Assembly: GCF_009176305.1 (NCBI RefSeq)
Contig: NZ_BLAJ01000003.1
Coordinates: 682,001-746,000, forward strand
DNA: 64,000 nucleotides
DNA from: Martinezella dioscoreae
GTDB taxonomy: Bacteria; Pseudomonadota; Alphaproteobacteria; Rhizobiales; Rhizobiaceae
Direction of reading: 5' to 3'
Below are positions 63,367-64,000 of the stretch, piece after piece. The notes under the pieces are model-generated. The model searched no databases. It worked only from the letters and a program-made list of their open reading frames with translations, and was not told where the DNA came from. A program made the position numbers and the translations under genes. Numbering within the stretch: position 1 is the first letter of the stretch; each line of letters opens with the position of its first letter.

Positions 63367-64000
63367 GGCTTCCTCCCCGCGGTCTTGCCGAGATAGCGAT
63401 AGGTGGTGATGCCGATATTATCGAAGACGTGCTTGGCCTCGCCGGCGACCCGCTCGGAGTGGCCGATATAGAGATGGCCGGCATCCTGCAGCTGGCCGGC
63501 AAAGCGCGTCCAGATCTTCGTCTGCGTCGGCTCGTCGAAGTAGATGACGACGTTGCGGCAGAAGATGACGTCGAACAGGCCCTTGAAGGGCCATTGCCCG
63601 AGCAGGTTCAGCTCGTTGAAGGTAATGAGCCGCTTGACGCGATCGTCGATCTGGAATTTGCGGCGGCCCTGGACATTGACTTCCTGGAACCACTGCTTGC
63701 GCATGGCCGGAGAAACCGTTTCGAGAGAAGACTCGTCATAGGCACCAGCGCGGGCAAGCCCGAGGATCTTGGGGTCGATATCCGTTGCCAGGATCTTGAA
63801 ATCGAAATCGGCGACATTCGGCATCAAGGCAAGCACCGTCAGCGCGATCGAGTAAGGCTCCTGCCCGTCAGAACAGGCGGCCGACCAGATGCGCACCCGG
63901 CCGCCAGCCTTGGCGCGCGCCAGGAGACCCGGCAGAACCTCGTCGCGCAGATGATCGAAATGATGGTTTTCGCGGAAGAAGCGGGTGAAATTGGTCGTCA
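63363..64000 (-). CDS. cheR: chemotaxis methyltransferase CheR, 5' end outside window
   Basis: C-terminal 211 residues; the frame stays open to the end of the window, where it reads [23 protein letters not shown]-binding and catalytic-domain motifs are visible: [60 protein letters not shown] and LYIGHSERV. It methylates chemoreceptor glutamates. Coupled to cheB by ATGA. The rest of the che operon should continue beyond 64000. Confidence 0.96.
   Translation of the reverse strand, partial: TTNFTRFFRENHHFDHLRDEVLPGLLARAKAGGRVRIWSAACSDGQEPYSIALTVLALMPNVADFDFKILATDIDPKILGLARAGAYDESSLETVSPAMRKQWFQEVNVQGRRKFQIDDRVKRLITFNELNLLGQWPFKGLFDVIFCRNVVIYFDEPTQTKIWTRFAGQLQDAGHLYIGHSERVAGEAKHVFDNIGITTYRYLGKTAGRKP

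Noticed and set aside
1..64000. tRNA, rRNA, insertion sequence, integrase or attachment sites
   Set aside because: None seen: no cloverleaf-like or rRNA-like sequence and no transposase or integrase motifs in any credible gene.

Overview
The window is a chromosomal segment of a Rhizobiaceae bacterium, most likely Rhizobium in the strict sense (R. tropici/rhizogenes/leguminosarum type). The evidence is GC-rich alphaproteobacterial coding sequence, the aglEFGAK alpha-glucoside operon with divergent aglR, the VisN/VisR/Rem motility regulators, MotC/MotD/MotE motor proteins, FlaF/FlbT, and a flagellar gene order very close to that known from Sinorhizobium meliloti. Species assignment is not possible from the sequence alone.

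Layout. 1-3.9 kb: 3' part of edd (Entner-Doudoroff), a lipoprotein gene divergent from a TetR regulator, and a small degenerate PilZ-like protein. 4.0-11.8 kb: alpha-glucoside uptake and hydrolysis (aglK, aglA, aglG, aglF, aglE on the minus strand; aglR on the plus strand), with two LacI-type palindromes in the shared control region. 11.8-15.8 kb: folD, a Wzz/ExoP-like chain-length protein and a WecG/TagA glycosyltransferase. 16.0-64.0 kb: one large flagellar and chemotaxis cluster.

The flagellar cluster, read along the minus strand from high to low coordinates, holds: cheR(partial)-cheB-cheY2-cheD-cheT; fliF; visN-visR; a plus-strand operon motA-fliM-fliN-fliG-flhB-orf; flgF-fliI-orf-flgB-flgC-fliE-flgG-flgA-flgI-motE-flgH-fliL-fliP; a plus-strand SPINDLY/OGT-type glycosyltransferase; four flagellin genes with a plus-strand two-gene unit (PLP decarboxylase and TPR/ATP-grasp protein) in their midst; fliH-like-motB-motC-motD(fliK)-lytic transglycosylase; rem; and a small orf-flgK-flgL-flaF-flbT-flgD-fliQ-flhA-fliR-fliJ-like-flgJ-flgN-like-orf. 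VisN/VisR switch on Rem, which in S. meliloti activates the later classes. FlaF and FlbT act at flagellin synthesis. MotC, MotD and MotE support the variable-speed, unidirectional motor of rhizobia. The che genes set motor speed.

Most notable points: (1) the hook gene flgE, which sits between rem and flgK in S. meliloti, is absent and the gap holds only a 93-residue unknown ORF; (2) the decarboxylase/ATP-grasp pair inside the flagellin array is the best candidate for an undescribed function; (3) an OGT-like enzyme beside the flagellins suggests protein O-glycosylation; (4) all four flagellin genes share an upstream element GGCATGA-N15/16-CCGG at nearly constant distance from the start codon, a candidate flagellin promoter or leader signal; (5) adjacent CheD and CheT end in similar acidic-aromatic tails.
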